Assembly: GCF_036322625.1 (NCBI RefSeq)
Contig: NZ_AP027266.1
Span: 2,483,001-2,547,000, forward strand
Length of the DNA: 64,000 nt
Direction: 5' to 3'
DNA from: Roseicyclus marinus
GTDB taxonomy: Bacteria > Pseudomonadota > Alphaproteobacteria > Rhodobacterales > Rhodobacteraceae
Positions 43,539-53,193 of this stretch are shown one piece after another. A program made the translations under genes and the position numbers. Under the pieces are notes generated by a model, which searched no databases, was not told the DNA's origin, and saw only the letters and a program-made list of their open reading frames with translations. Every line of letters starts with the position of its first letter. Position 1 is the first letter of the stretch.

Positions 43539-44777
43539 TTAAGCGGCCTGGGCCAGGCGGGGGCTCCGCGGGCGGGAGCGCATCAGGATCATCAGCATGA
43601 TGCCCACGTTCAGCGCGTTGAAGGCGATGCCGTTGAGAAACGCCCAGCGGTAGGAGCCGGTGAGGTCGTAGATCAGCCCCGAAAGCCAGCCGCCCAGCGC
43701 CATGCCGAGGATCGTCGCCATGATGACGAAGCCCACGCGCGCCCCGGCCTCGCGCGCAGGCAGGTATTCGCGGACGATGATCGCATAGCTCGGCACGATG
43801 CCGCCCTGGCTCAGGCCGAAGATGAGCGAGACGATGTAGAGCGGTGTCAGGCCCGTCGTGGGCAGGTAGAGGACGAGCGCGAGCATCTGGAGCGTCGAGC
43901 CGATGAGGAGTGTCATCACGCCCCCGAGCCGGTCGGCCAGAACCCCCGAGACAAGGCGCGAGGCGACGCCGCCCAGAAGCATGAGGGACAGCATCTCGGC
44001 CCCCACGGCGGGGCCATAGCCGAGGTCCGTGCAATAGGCGACGATATGGACCTGCGGCATGGACATGGCGACACAGCAGCCGATGCCTGCGGCCGCCAGA
44101 AGCCATGTCAGCGCGCGGGGGCTGAGGCCCGTGTCACGGGCGCGGGCGGCGGCGGCGGTCTCGGAAGCGGCCAGCGCGCCTTCGGGCAGGGGTTTGCGCA
44201 GGAGCCATGTGGCGGGCAGCATGAGCGCGAGCGTGGCTGCCGCGATCAGCAGGTACGCCGTGCGCCAGCCGGGCCCTGCAAGGATATCGGCAAGGATGAG
44301 CGGCCAGATCGCCCCCGAGAGGTAATTGCCCGAGGCGATGATCGCCACCGCGATGCCCCGGCGTTTCAGGAACCATTGGCTCACATCGGCGATGAGCGGG
44401 CCGAAGCTGGTGGCGGTGCCGAAGCCGATCAGGAATTGCAGCGCGGAGAGCGTGGCGATGTTGGGCGCAAGCGCGGCTGCGGCATAGGCCGCCGCCATCA
44501 GGAGCGCGGAGGCGGCAAGGCAGCGGGCGACGCCGTAGCGGTCGACGGCCCGACCGATCACGAAATTGCCCAAGGCAAAGCCCAGCATCGTGAGCGTATA
44601 GGGGATGGAGGCCGCCGCCCGTTCGGTGCCGAATTCGGCCTGGACCGCGGGCAGGATCACGATGATCGCCCACATGCCGACATTGCCGACGAGCGAGACC
44701 ATCAGCGAGAGGCCGAGGCGCGTCCAGGAGGCGCGGCTGTCCAAAGGTGACATGGCGGGCGAGAGGACGGGTGACAT
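43539..44777 (-). CDS. MFS transporter, monocarboxylate/oxalate-type
   Basis: 412 residues from ATG 44777 (MSPVLSPAMSPLDSRAS); a second ATG 8 codons later is possible. Twelve predicted spans with the MFS A-loop motif GRAVDRYGVARCLAA after span 2 and the repeat-like RLVSGVLADRLGGVMT after span 8. The overall pattern (FGTATSFGPLIADVSQWFLK, RRGIAVAIIASGNYLSGAIW) resembles monocarboxylate/oxalate carriers; the substrate is not certain. It lies 59 bases downstream of dnaE on the same strand. Confidence 0.85.
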   Translation of the reverse strand: MSPVLSPAMSPLDSRASWTRLGLSLMVSLVGNVGMWAIIVILPAVQAEFGTERAAASIPYTLTMLGFALGNFVIGRAVDRYGVARCLAASALLMAAAYAAAALAPNIATLSALQFLIGFGTATSFGPLIADVSQWFLKRRGIAVAIIASGNYLSGAIWPLILADILAGPGWRTAYLLIAAATLALMLPATWLLRKPLPEGALAASETAAAARARDTGLSPRALTWLLAAAGIGCCVAMSMPQVHIVAYCTDLGYGPAVGAEMLSLMLLGGVASRLVSGVLADRLGGVMTLLIGSTLQMLALVLYLPTTGLTPLYIVSLIFGLSQGGIVPSYAIIVREYLPAREAGARVGFVIMATILGMALGGWLSGLIYDLTGSYRWAFLNGIAFNALNVGIMLMILMRSRPRSPRLAQAA

Positions 44778-44836
44778 GGCCGCGACGCTAGGGCCGAAGC
44801 GGTGCCGAGGGAAGCGGAAAACCCCGGGCTTTCGCC

Positions 44837-47800
44837 CTAGACCTCCTCGACCGTCACCACGCCTTCCATGGAGCGCAGCGCGCCCTTGATCTGGGGGGAG
44901 ACGGGGAAGGCATCGCCCAGCACCATCTCGACCTCGCCGGGCAGGTCGGGATGCAGGAGGCACAGGTGGATCGGGCCCCGCGCGCTTTTCGCCGCCTCGT
45001 CGGCCATGCGGGTCAGAAGCGACCGGACCGAGGCGATGCCGGTTTCCCCCTCGACGAAGACGCGCAGGCCCGTGGCCTCGGAGGCGACGGCGCGGTCGAT
45101 CGGTTCGACCCGGCGGCAGAGGAGTTTCAGCTGGTCGGCCTCGAAGGTGGCTTCGACCTGCAAGATCACGTTCATCCCCGTCTCGAGATGGGGGCGGGCC
45201 ACGTCGAGCACGTCGGAAAAGAGCGTGACCTCGTAAAGCCCCGTGGGATCGGAGAGCGAGACGAAGGCGAAGCGGTTGCCCTTTTGGCTCTTGCGTTCCT
45301 GTTTGGCGGAGACGGCCCCGGCCATCTTGGCGACGAAGGCCCCGCCCTGCACCTTTTGTTCGACCTCGGCGAGCGTCTGGACGCCCTTGCGTTTCAGCGC
45401 GGGCAGGTAATCGTCGAGCGGGTGGCCCGAGAGGTAGAAGCCGATGGCCTGGTGTTCGCCGGCCAGACGCTCGGCGGGCAGCCAATCGTCAGGATCGGGC
45501 AGGCGCGGTTCGGGCAGATCTTCGCCCGCTGCACCGAAGAGGCTGACCTGGTTCGAGGCGGCGGCATCATGGACGGCGGCCGACCAGGCCGTGAGCGCAT
45601 CGAGCGCGGCAAAGACGCGGGCGCGGTTGCGGTCGAGCGTGTCGAAAGCGCCCGCGCGCGCCAGCATCTCCAGGCTGCGCTTGCCCACCCGCTTGAGATC
45701 GACGCGGCGGGCGAAATCGAAGAGCGAGACGAAGGGTTTTTCCCCTCTTGCCTCATGGATCAGCCGCATCGCATCGACACCCACGTTCTTGAGCGCGCCC
45801 AGCGCATAGAGGATCTTGCCGTTCTCGACGGTGAAGGTGGGGGCGGAGCGGTTGACGCAAGGGGGGATGATCTCGATCCCCAGCCGCGCGACCTCCTGGC
45901 GGTAGACGCCCAGCTTGTCGGTGAGGTGGATGTCGCAATTCATCACGGCGGCCATGAATTCGACCGGGTGGTTCGCTTTCAGCCATGCCGTCTGGTAGCT
46001 GACGACCGCATAGGCTGCGGCGTGGGATTTATTGAAACCGTAATTGGCGAATTTTTCGAGCAGGTCGAACACCTCGCCCGCCTTTTCGTGGCTCACGCCA
46101 TTGGCGGTCGCGCCTTCGATGAATTTCGGGCGCTCCTTGGCCATTTCCTCGGCGATCTTCTTGCCCATGGCGCGGCGCAGAAGGTCGGCGCCGCCGAGCG
46201 AGTAGCCGGCCATGACCTGGGCGATTTCCATCACCTGTTCCTGGTAGACGATGATGCCCTGGGTTTCCTTGAGGATATGGTCGATCGAGGGGTGGATGGA
46301 TTCGAGCGGGCGCAGCCCGTTCTTGACCTCGCAATAGGTCGGGATGTTCTCCATCGGGCCCGGACGGTAGAGCGCCACAAGCGCCACGATATCCTCGATG
46401 CAGGTGGGTTTCATGCGCCTGAGCGCATCCATCATGCCCGAACTTTCCACCTGGAAGACCGCGACCGTCTTGGCGGAGGCGTAAAGCTCGTAGGTTTTCG
46501 CATCGTCCAAGGGGATCGCGTTGATCTGGTTTTCCGCTCCCGGCGCGGGCTCGTAAAGCCGCGTGCCATCGGGGGCTTCGTGCAATTGCCGCCCGCTTGC
46601 ATGGATGAGGTCGATGGCGTTTTGCACCACCGTCAGGGTTTTCAGGCCGAGAAAGTCGAATTTCACCAGACCGGCGGGTTCCACCCATTTCATGTTGAAC
46701 TGGGTCGCGGGCATGTCCGAGCGCGGATCGCGGTAGATCGGCACCAGCTCGTCGAGCGGCCTGTCCCCGATCACCACGCCCGCGGCATGGGTCGAGGCGT
46801 TTCTAAGCAAACCTTCGATCTTTTCGGCATAGTCGAAGAGGCGGCGAACGGGGTTGGTGCGCCCCTCGCGCTTGTCCTGCTCGCTTTCGCGCATCTCGTC
46901 GCGGATGCGTTCCTCCTGGGCTACGGCCTGGGTGATCGAGACGGGTTTGACGCCCTCGACCGGGATCATCTTGGACAGGCGGTCGACCTGGCCGAAAGGC
47001 ATCTGAAGGACGCGGCCCACGTCACGCACCGCCGCCTTGGACAAAAGCGCGCCGAAGGTGATGATCTGGCCCACCCGGTCGCGGCCATATTTCTCCTGCA
47101 CGTAGCGGATCACCTCTTCGCGGCGGTCCATGCAGAAGTCGATGTCGAAGTCGGGCATGGACACCCGCTCGGGGTTGAGGAACCGCTCGAACAGGAGCGA
47201 GTAGCGCAACGGGTCGAGGTCGGTGATCGTCAGCGCATAGGCGACAAGACTGCCCGCGCCCGAGCCGCGACCGGGGCCCACGGGAATATCCTGATCCTTG
47301 GCCCATTTGATGAAATCGGCCACGATCAGGAAATAGCCCGGAAAGCCCATCCGCTCGATGATGCCCAGCTCGAAATCGAGACGCTTGTGATACTCCTCGA
47401 CCGGGGCGGCATGGGGGATGACGGCCAGACGCGCCTCGAGCCCCTCGCGGGCCTGGCGGCGCAATTCCTCGACCTCGTCATCGGCGAAACGCGGCAGGAT
47501 CGGGGGATGGGTGCGCGCGCGAAAGGCGCAGCGGCGCGCGATCTCGACGGTATTGTCCAGCGCCTCGGGCAGATCGGCGAAAAGCGCCGCCATCTCCTCG
47601 GGCGATTTGAAATGGTGCTGCGGCGTCAGGCGGCGGCGCGGCTCGGATTGATCGACATAGGCGCCCTGCGCGATGCAGATCATCGCGTCATGGGCCTCGA
47701 ACATCGCGGGCTTGGGGAAATGGACATCGTTGGTGGCGACGAGCGGCAGGTCACGGGCATAGGCCAGTTCCACGGTCGGGCGCTCGGTCAGACGCTCGGC

Positions 47801-48355
47801 CTGCGGCAGGCCGCCCTCGCCCGGATGGCGCTGCAGTTCCAGATAGAGCCTGTCGCCATAGATCGCCTGCAACCGGGTCAAAAGCGCCTCGGCCTTGGCG
47901 GTGTTGCCGGTCTGCAAAAGCCGCCCCAGCGCGCCATCGGGCCCACCCGTCAGACAGATCAGCCCCGCGCCATGGGCGGCCAATTCATCGAGCGTGACAT
48001 GGGGCAGGCTGCCATCGCCGCGCAGGTAGAGCGCGGAGTTGAGCTTCATCAGGTTCTCGTAGCCTTGCCGGTTCTGCACCAAAAGCACGAGGGCCGCGGG
48101 CGGCACGGGGCGTTCACCGGGACGGACCGGGTCATAATCGACATCGATCTGGCAGCCGAGGATGGGCTGCACGCCCGCCTTGGCGGCGGTTTCCGAAAAC
48201 TCGAGCGCGCAGAACATGTTGTTCGTGTCGGTCACGGCGACGGCCGGCATGCCCGCCTCGGCCACGAGCCCCGGCAGTTTCTTCACGCGCATCGCGCCCT
48301 CGAGCAGCGAATACTCGGTATGAAGACGAAGATGGATGAATCGCGGTGCGGCCAT
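44837..48355 (-). CDS. dnaE: DNA polymerase III alpha subunit
   Basis: 1172 residues, the normal length. Replicative polymerase catalytic chain. The N-terminal PHP domain (FIHLRLHTEYSLLEGAMRVK, AVTDTNNMFCALEF) is followed by the polymerase core with the metal-binding PDFDIDFCMDRREEVIRYVQ, the fingers GINPxx-like FNKSHAAAYAVVSYQTAW, a helix-hairpin-helix region, and the C-terminal OB fold (FVAKMAGAVSAKQERKSQKG). The start is ATG 48355. It is divergent from xdhA across 217 bases. Confidence 0.97.
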   Translation of the reverse strand: MAAPRFIHLRLHTEYSLLEGAMRVKKLPGLVAEAGMPAVAVTDTNNMFCALEFSETAAKAGVQPILGCQIDVDYDPVRPGERPVPPAALVLLVQNRQGYENLMKLNSALYLRGDGSLPHVTLDELAAHGAGLICLTGGPDGALGRLLQTGNTAKAEALLTRLQAIYGDRLYLELQRHPGEGGLPQAERLTERPTVELAYARDLPLVATNDVHFPKPAMFEAHDAMICIAQGAYVDQSEPRRRLTPQHHFKSPEEMAALFADLPEALDNTVEIARRCAFRARTHPPILPRFADDEVEELRRQAREGLEARLAVIPHAAPVEEYHKRLDFELGIIERMGFPGYFLIVADFIKWAKDQDIPVGPGRGSGAGSLVAYALTITDLDPLRYSLLFERFLNPERVSMPDFDIDFCMDRREEVIRYVQEKYGRDRVGQIITFGALLSKAAVRDVGRVLQMPFGQVDRLSKMIPVEGVKPVSITQAVAQEERIRDEMRESEQDKREGRTNPVRRLFDYAEKIEGLLRNASTHAAGVVIGDRPLDELVPIYRDPRSDMPATQFNMKWVEPAGLVKFDFLGLKTLTVVQNAIDLIHASGRQLHEAPDGTRLYEPAPGAENQINAIPLDDAKTYELYASAKTVAVFQVESSGMMDALRRMKPTCIEDIVALVALYRPGPMENIPTYCEVKNGLRPLESIHPSIDHILKETQGIIVYQEQVMEIAQVMAGYSLGGADLLRRAMGKKIAEEMAKERPKFIEGATANGVSHEKAGEVFDLLEKFANYGFNKSHAAAYAVVSYQTAWLKANHPVEFMAAVMNCDIHLTDKLGVYRQEVARLGIEIIPPCVNRSAPTFTVENGKILYALGALKNVGVDAMRLIHEARGEKPFVSLFDFARRVDLKRVGKRSLEMLARAGAFDTLDRNRARVFAALDALTAWSAAVHDAAASNQVSLFGAAGEDLPEPRLPDPDDWLPAERLAGEHQAIGFYLSGHPLDDYLPALKRKGVQTLAEVEQKVQGGAFVAKMAGAVSAKQERKSQKGNRFAFVSLSDPTGLYEVTLFSDVLDVARPHLETGMNVILQVEATFEADQLKLLCRRVEPIDRAVASEATGLRVFVEGETGIASVRSLLTRMADEAAKSARGPIHLCLLHPDLPGEVEMVLGDAFPVSPQIKGALRSMEGVVTVEEV

Positions 48356-48572
48356 GGGCAGAGGCTAGCGCAAGGGATCGCGGCGATCCAGCCACCCGCC
48401 CCGATATCTTGTGGATCGTCGCCGCAATCCGGCGGCACATGCGGCAAGGCTTGCAATATGGGCCAAGGCCGGGTTTCCTGTCATCCGGTCGAACAGGAAA
48501 ACGGGGCCGCGCTCTACGCCGCATCGAGCGCGGGATGACCACCCCGGACAGGTACCGCGGCGGGCAAATCAC

Positions 48573-49973
48573 ATGGAAACCAGGTTTCTTCTGAACGGGG
48601 AACCTCAGGTCGCGGATACGGGCGCGACCACGACGCTGCTCGACTGGCTGCGCGAGCATCAGCGGCTGACGGGCACCAAGGAAGGGTGCAACGAGGGCGA
48701 CTGCGGGGCCTGCACGGTCATGGTGACCGACCCCGACGGCACGGCGCGCGCGCTCAATGCCTGCATCCTGTTCCTGCCGCAGCTCGCGGGGCGCGCAGTG
48801 CGCACAATCGAAGGGATCGCGGGGCCGGACGGCAGGCTGCACCCCGTCCAGCAGGCGATGATCGACCACCATGGCTCGCAATGCGGCTTCTGCACGCCGG
48901 GCTTCGTCGTGTCGATGGCGGTGGCGCATCTGACCGGGCGGCAGGATCACGACGACCAGCTGGCGGGTAACCTGTGCCGCTGCACGGGCTATGCGCCCAT
49001 CATCCGCGCCGCCCAGGCGGCAAGCACGGCCCCCATCCCCGACTGGATGCGAAAGGATGCCGAAACGCTCCGCGATCCCGGCTTCACCTTTCCAGAAATA
49101 TGCTCTTCGGGGGGCTTGCCCCCCGCCTGCCCCACCACGGCCGACGACCTGGCCGATTGGTACGAGGCAAATCCAGACGCCACGCTCATCGCGGGGGCGA
49201 CCGATGTGGGGCTTTGGGTGACCAAGGGCTTGCGCGATCTTGCGCCTGTCGCCTTCCTGAACCAATGCGCCGATCTGCGCGGGATTGTTGCGGATGATGA
49301 GACGATCCGCATCGGGGCCATGACCAGCATCGCCGAACTGGGCGCCTTCATGGCCGACCGGCACCCGTCCTTCGCCGAACTGATCCGGCGCTATGGCTCG
49401 GTGCAGGTCCGCAATGCCGCGACGATCGGGGGCAATATCGCCAATGGCTCGCCCATCGGCGACAGCCCGCCCGCGCTGATCGCATTGGGGGCGCGCCTGC
49501 ATCTGCGCAAGGGCGCGGGGCGCCGGGTGATCGCGCTGGAGGATTTCTTTCTCGACTACGGCAAGCAGGACCGCGCGCCCGGCGAATTCGTCGAGGCCGT
49601 GTCGATCCCGGTCCAACCCGACCGGCTGGCCTGCTACAAGCTCTCCAAACGGTTCGACCAGGACATTTCCGCCGTCTGCGGGGCCTTCACCATCACGGTG
49701 ACGGAGGGAAGGGTCGCCGCCGCGCGCATCGCCTTCGGCGGCATGGCGGGCGTGCCCAAGCGCGCCGCCCATGTGGAGGCGGCCCTTCTGGGCCAGCCTT
49801 GGGAGGAGGCGACGATCCGCGAAGCACAGGAAGCTTTCGCGCAGGATTTCACACCGCTCTCCGACATGCGCGCCTCGGCCGGCTACAGGCTCCGGGCGAC
49901 ACAGGGGATGCTGATGCGCTATTTCCTCGAGACGCGAGGGGACGCGGTGGATGTGCTGGAGGTGCGGGCATGA
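48573..49973 (+). CDS. xdhA: xanthine dehydrogenase small subunit XdhA (2Fe-2S, FAD)
   Basis: 466 residues from ATG 48573. Electron-transfer chain of xanthine dehydrogenase. The two 2Fe-2S clusters are bound by C39, C44, C47, C64 and by C104, C107, C135, C137. The FAD domain follows from about 190 ([37 protein letters not shown]). Residues about 170-188 in the inter-domain linker are encoded by an in-frame copy of a dispersed repeat (49081-49136). No clear Shine-Dalgarno is visible. ATGA overlap with xdhB. First gene of the xdh-nup operon. Confidence 0.95.
   Translation: METRFLLNGEPQVADTGATTTLLDWLREHQRLTGTKEGCNEGDCGACTVMVTDPDGTARALNACILFLPQLAGRAVRTIEGIAGPDGRLHPVQQAMIDHHGSQCGFCTPGFVVSMAVAHLTGRQDHDDQLAGNLCRCTGYAPIIRAAQAASTAPIPDWMRKDAETLRDPGFTFPEICSSGGLPPACPTTADDLADWYEANPDATLIAGATDVGLWVTKGLRDLAPVAFLNQCADLRGIVADDETIRIGAMTSIAELGAFMADRHPSFAELIRRYGSVQVRNAATIGGNIANGSPIGDSPPALIALGARLHLRKGAGRRVIALEDFFLDYGKQDRAPGEFVEAVSIPVQPDRLACYKLSKRFDQDISAVCGAFTITVTEGRVAAARIAFGGMAGVPKRAAHVEAALLGQPWEEATIREAQEAFAQDFTPLSDMRASAGYRLRATQGMLMRYFLETRGDAVDVLEVRA
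49081..49136 (-). repeat. dispersed element copy D, inside xdhA
   Basis: On the minus strand: GGCAGGCGGGGGGCAAGCC hairpin, then GAGCATATTTCTGGAAAGGTGAAGC. It matches copies A and B, with TTTCTGGAAAGGTGAAG against TTTTTGGAAAGATGAAG. In the xdhA frame it encodes [18 protein letters not shown] with no stop. The hairpin arms are GGGGGGC and GCCCCCC. Confidence 0.82.
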
Positions 49974-52423
49974 GTGTCGCCAAACCGCTGCCGCACGATG
50001 CGGCCCCGCTCCATGTCACGGGACAGGCGCGCTATATCGACGACATCCCCGTGCCTGCGGGCTGTCTGCACCTGGCCTTCGGGCTGTCGCCCATCGCCAG
50101 GGGGCGGATTAGGGACCTCGACCTCTCCGCCGCCCGGTCGGCACCGGGCGTTGTCGAGGTGATCGCGGGTGCCGATCTCGATCCGATCCCCGATTGTTCG
50201 CCCTCGGCCCATGACGAGCCGCTCCTGTCGGACGGGACGATCCATTACGCGGGCCAGCCCCTGTTTCTCGTGGCCGCGACAAGCCATCTGGCCGCGCGCC
50301 GCGCCGTGCGCCTCGCAAGCCTCGATCTGGCCGAGGAGACGCCGATCCTCGGCGTCGACGAGGCGCTCGCGGCCAATTCCCGCTTCGAGGATGGGCCGCG
50401 CATCTATGCCAAGGGCGATGTGGAGGCCACGCTGGCCCGCGCCCCCCGTATTCTCGAGGGCCGGATCGAGGTCGGCGGGCAGGAACATTTCTACCTCGAA
50501 GGGCAAGCCGCCCTCGCCCTGCCGCAAGAAGGGGGCGACATGATCGTCCATGCCTCGACCCAGCACCCGACCGAGATCCAGCACAAGGTCGCCGATGCGC
50601 TGGGCCTGCCCATGCATGCCGTCCGCGTCGAGGTGCGGCGCATGGGCGGCGGGTTCGGCGGCAAGGAAAGCCAGGGCAATGCGCTGGCCATCGCCTGCGC
50701 GCTCATCGCAGCGCGCACCGGGCGGCCCGCCGCAATGCGCTATGACCGCGACGACGATTTCACCATCACCGGCAAACGCCATGACATCCGCGTCGATTAC
50801 CGGGTGGGCTTCGACGAGACGGGGCGGGTTCTGGGGGTGGATTTCACCCATGCGCTGCGCTGCGGCTGGTCGATGGACCTGTCGCTGCCGGTGGCCGACC
50901 GGGCCATGCTGCATGCCGACAATGCCTATGACCTGCCCGCCTGCCGCATCACCTCGCACCGGCTGAAGACCAACCACCAGAGCGCCACCGCCTTTCGCGG
51001 GTTTGGCGGGCCGCAGGGCATGGTGGGGATCGAGCGGGTGATGGACCATGTCGCCCATGCGCTCGGCCGCGACCCGCTGGAGGTGCGGCGGGTGAATTAT
51101 TATGCCGAGGCGCAGGCGGAGCCTGCGGGAGCCTCCGGCGGGAGTTTTCCTGCAAAGATGAAGCAAGGCGTGCGCCTCGAGACTGCCGATCTGGCGGGGC
51201 GGGGGGCCGTGGCCGTGCCGCAGAGCGCGGGGGGCAGCCAGCGCTACGGTGGTGCGCATTCGCCGGTGCCGGTGCCGGGCCGGGACGGGCTGACACCCTA
51301 CGGGATGAAGGTCGAGGATTTCATCTTGCACGGGCTGACCGAAAGGCTGGCGGAGAGCTGCGATTATGCCGGGCGGCGGGCGGCCATCGCACAGTGGAAT
51401 GCCGCCAATCGCGTGCTCAAGCGCGGCATCGCGCTGACGCCGGTGAAATTCGGCATCTCCTTCACCCTTACGCATCTGAACCAGGCCGGTGCGCTGGTGC
51501 ATGTCTACCAGGACGGGTCGATCCAGATGAACCATGGCGGGACCGAGATGGGACAGGGTCTGTTCCAGAAAGTGGCGCAGGTGGCAGCACAGCGCTTCGG
51601 CCTCGGCATGGACCGGGTGAAGATCACCGCGACCGATACGGGCAAGGTGCCCAACACCTCCGCCACGGCGGCCAGTTCCGGCAGCGATCTGAACGGGATG
51701 GCCGTCCGGGCCGCCTGTGACGAGATCCGCGCGCGCATCGCCGCCGTGGTCGCGCCCGACTTGCAGGCCGCGCCGACCGAGATCCTCTTCGAGGAGGGCA
51801 TGGTCCGGGCCGGGGGCGCCGAGATGTCCTTCGAGGAGGCGGTGAAACGAGCCTACATGGCGCGCGTCAGCCTGTCGGCGACGGGGTTCTACCGCACGCC
51901 CGACCTGCAATGGGACCGGATCGCGGGACAGGGGCGGCCGTTTTTCTATTTCGCCTATGGCGCGGCCTGTTCGGAGGTGGTGATCGACACCCTGACGGGC
52001 GAGAACCGCATCCTGCGCACCGATATCGTGCATGATGCGGGCGCCAGCCTGAACCCCGCGCTCGACATCGGGCAGGTGGAGGGGGGCTTTGTCCAGGGCG
52101 CGGGCTGGCTCACCACCGAGGAGCTGGTCTGGGACGGCCAGGGGCGGCTCAGGACGCATGCGCCATCGACCTACAAGGTCCCGGCCTGTTCGGACCGGCC
52201 ACCGGTGTTCAACGTGGCGCTCTGGGACCAGCCGAACCGGGCCGAGACGATCTATCGCTCCAAGGCGGTGGGCGAGCCGCCCTTCATGCTGGGCATCTCG
52301 GTCCTGATGGCCTTGTCGGACGCCTGTGCCGCCTGTGGCCCGCACTATCCCGACCTTCAGGCCCCGGCGACGGCAGAGGCGGTTCTGGCCGCCGTCGACC
52401 GGGCGCGGGGGGCTCTGCCATGA
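49970..52423 (+). CDS. xdhB: xanthine dehydrogenase large subunit XdhB (molybdopterin)
   Basis: 817 residues. Binds the molybdenum cofactor and oxidises hypoxanthine and xanthine. Conserved blocks: [11 protein letters not shown] (E233), [12 protein letters not shown] (R343), [20 protein letters not shown], and the late Glu in [12 protein letters not shown] that acts as base. About 55 residues (roughly 380-437) are inserted compared with the usual join NYY-x-TPYGMKV. The first 18 come from a translated repeat (51113-51163). It overlaps xdhA and xdhC as ATGA. Confidence 0.95.
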   Translation: MSVAKPLPHDAAPLHVTGQARYIDDIPVPAGCLHLAFGLSPIARGRIRDLDLSAARSAPGVVEVIAGADLDPIPDCSPSAHDEPLLSDGTIHYAGQPLFLVAATSHLAARRAVRLASLDLAEETPILGVDEALAANSRFEDGPRIYAKGDVEATLARAPRILEGRIEVGGQEHFYLEGQAALALPQEGGDMIVHASTQHPTEIQHKVADALGLPMHAVRVEVRRMGGGFGGKESQGNALAIACALIAARTGRPAAMRYDRDDDFTITGKRHDIRVDYRVGFDETGRVLGVDFTHALRCGWSMDLSLPVADRAMLHADNAYDLPACRITSHRLKTNHQSATAFRGFGGPQGMVGIERVMDHVAHALGRDPLEVRRVNYYAEAQAEPAGASGGSFPAKMKQGVRLETADLAGRGAVAVPQSAGGSQRYGGAHSPVPVPGRDGLTPYGMKVEDFILHGLTERLAESCDYAGRRAAIAQWNAANRVLKRGIALTPVKFGISFTLTHLNQAGALVHVYQDGSIQMNHGGTEMGQGLFQKVAQVAAQRFGLGMDRVKITATDTGKVPNTSATAASSGSDLNGMAVRAACDEIRARIAAVVAPDLQAAPTEILFEEGMVRAGGAEMSFEEAVKRAYMARVSLSATGFYRTPDLQWDRIAGQGRPFFYFAYGAACSEVVIDTLTGENRILRTDIVHDAGASLNPALDIGQVEGGFVQGAGWLTTEELVWDGQGRLRTHAPSTYKVPACSDRPPVFNVALWDQPNRAETIYRSKAVGEPPFMLGISVLMALSDACAACGPHYPDLQAPATAEAVLAAVDRARGALP
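51113..51163 (+). repeat. dispersed element copy E, inside xdhB
   Basis: Sense-strand copy: imperfect inverted repeat around CGCAGGC, GGAGCCTCCGGCGGGAG, then TTTTCCTGCAAAGATGAAG. It is open in the xdhB frame and encodes [17 protein letters not shown]. It is the opposite orientation to the copy in xdhA. It keeps the element's right-end word AAAGATGAAG exactly as in copies A and B. Confidence 0.85.
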
Positions 52424-53193
52424 GCGGCATCCGCGTCACGATTGCCGCCGTGCAGGGATCGGCCCCGCGCGAGGAAGGGGCGGCGATGCTGGTCCGCGGC
52501 GACGGGATCGAGGGGACGATCGGCGGCGGCGCGCTGGAATGGGAGGCGATGCGGATCGCGCGCCAGATGCTGGCCGATGGGCGCGCGCGGGCCGAGCACC
52601 GCTTCCCGCTGGGCCCCGCGCTCGGGCAATGCTGCGGCGGGGCGGTCACGCTCAGCTTCGAGGCAGTCGCGGGGCTGGAACGGGCGCGGGGTGCGGATCT
52701 CTGGATCTGGGGGGCGGGCCATGTGGGCCGGGCCATCGTGGGGGTCATGGCCCCCCTGCCCCATGTCACGATCACCTGGGCCGATACCGGACCTGCGCGC
52801 TTTCCCGACCCACCGCCCGAGGGGGTGGAGATCATCGCCGCAGCCGATCTGCCGCGCCTGATGGCGCATGCGCCCGTCCATGCCCATCACCTGATCCTGA
52901 CCTACAGCCACGAGATCGACCTTGCGCTCTGCCATGCGGCGCTGACGCGCGGCTTCGCATCCTGCGGGCTGATCGGATCGGCGACGAAATGGGCGCGGTT
53001 CCGGTCGCGGCTTGCGGCATTGGGGCACGGGGATGCCGAAATTTCGCGCATCCTGTGTCCGATCGGGGACCCTGCCCTAGGCAAGCACCCGCAAGCCATT
53101 GCCCTTGGCGTCGCCGGACGGCTAGTGAAAGAGCATCTGCACAAGGAATCGGCATCCAAGCCGATCCACCGGGGGAAAGTGATACGCTCGTGA
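52420..53193 (+). CDS. xdhC: XdhC, molybdenum-cofactor insertion factor
   Basis: 257 residues. Binds sulfurated molybdenum cofactor and delivers it to XdhB. Typical start VTIAAVQGSAPREEGAAMLV with GTIGGGALEWEAM, the Cys pair GQCCGG near 70, then the Rossmann-like WIWGAGHVGRAIVGVMA and the end GLIGSATKWARFRSRLAAL. The last 45 residues, rich in His/Lys, complete the normal end. ATGA overlap with xdhB; its stop overlaps the GTG of the transporter gene, so enzyme and importer are translationally linked. Confidence 0.94.
   Translation: MSGIRVTIAAVQGSAPREEGAAMLVRGDGIEGTIGGGALEWEAMRIARQMLADGRARAEHRFPLGPALGQCCGGAVTLSFEAVAGLERARGADLWIWGAGHVGRAIVGVMAPLPHVTITWADTGPARFPDPPPEGVEIIAAADLPRLMAHAPVHAHHLILTYSHEIDLALCHAALTRGFASCGLIGSATKWARFRSRLAALGHGDAEISRILCPIGDPALGKHPQAIALGVAGRLVKEHLHKESASKPIHRGKVIRS

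Noticed and set aside
44951-48538. Very long open frame antisense to dnaE, and similar ones antisense to the helicase and the flavoprotein genes.
   Set aside because: Long antisense frames are expected in high-GC coding DNA. Their translations are rich in Arg, His, Gly and Gln with no domains, while the opposite strand encodes well-known proteins.
52326-53189. Extended frame upstream of the importer ATPase GTG.
   Set aside because: It runs through xdhC in another frame. The GTGA overlap and the family start VTALLAIEGLTKAYPG fix the true start.
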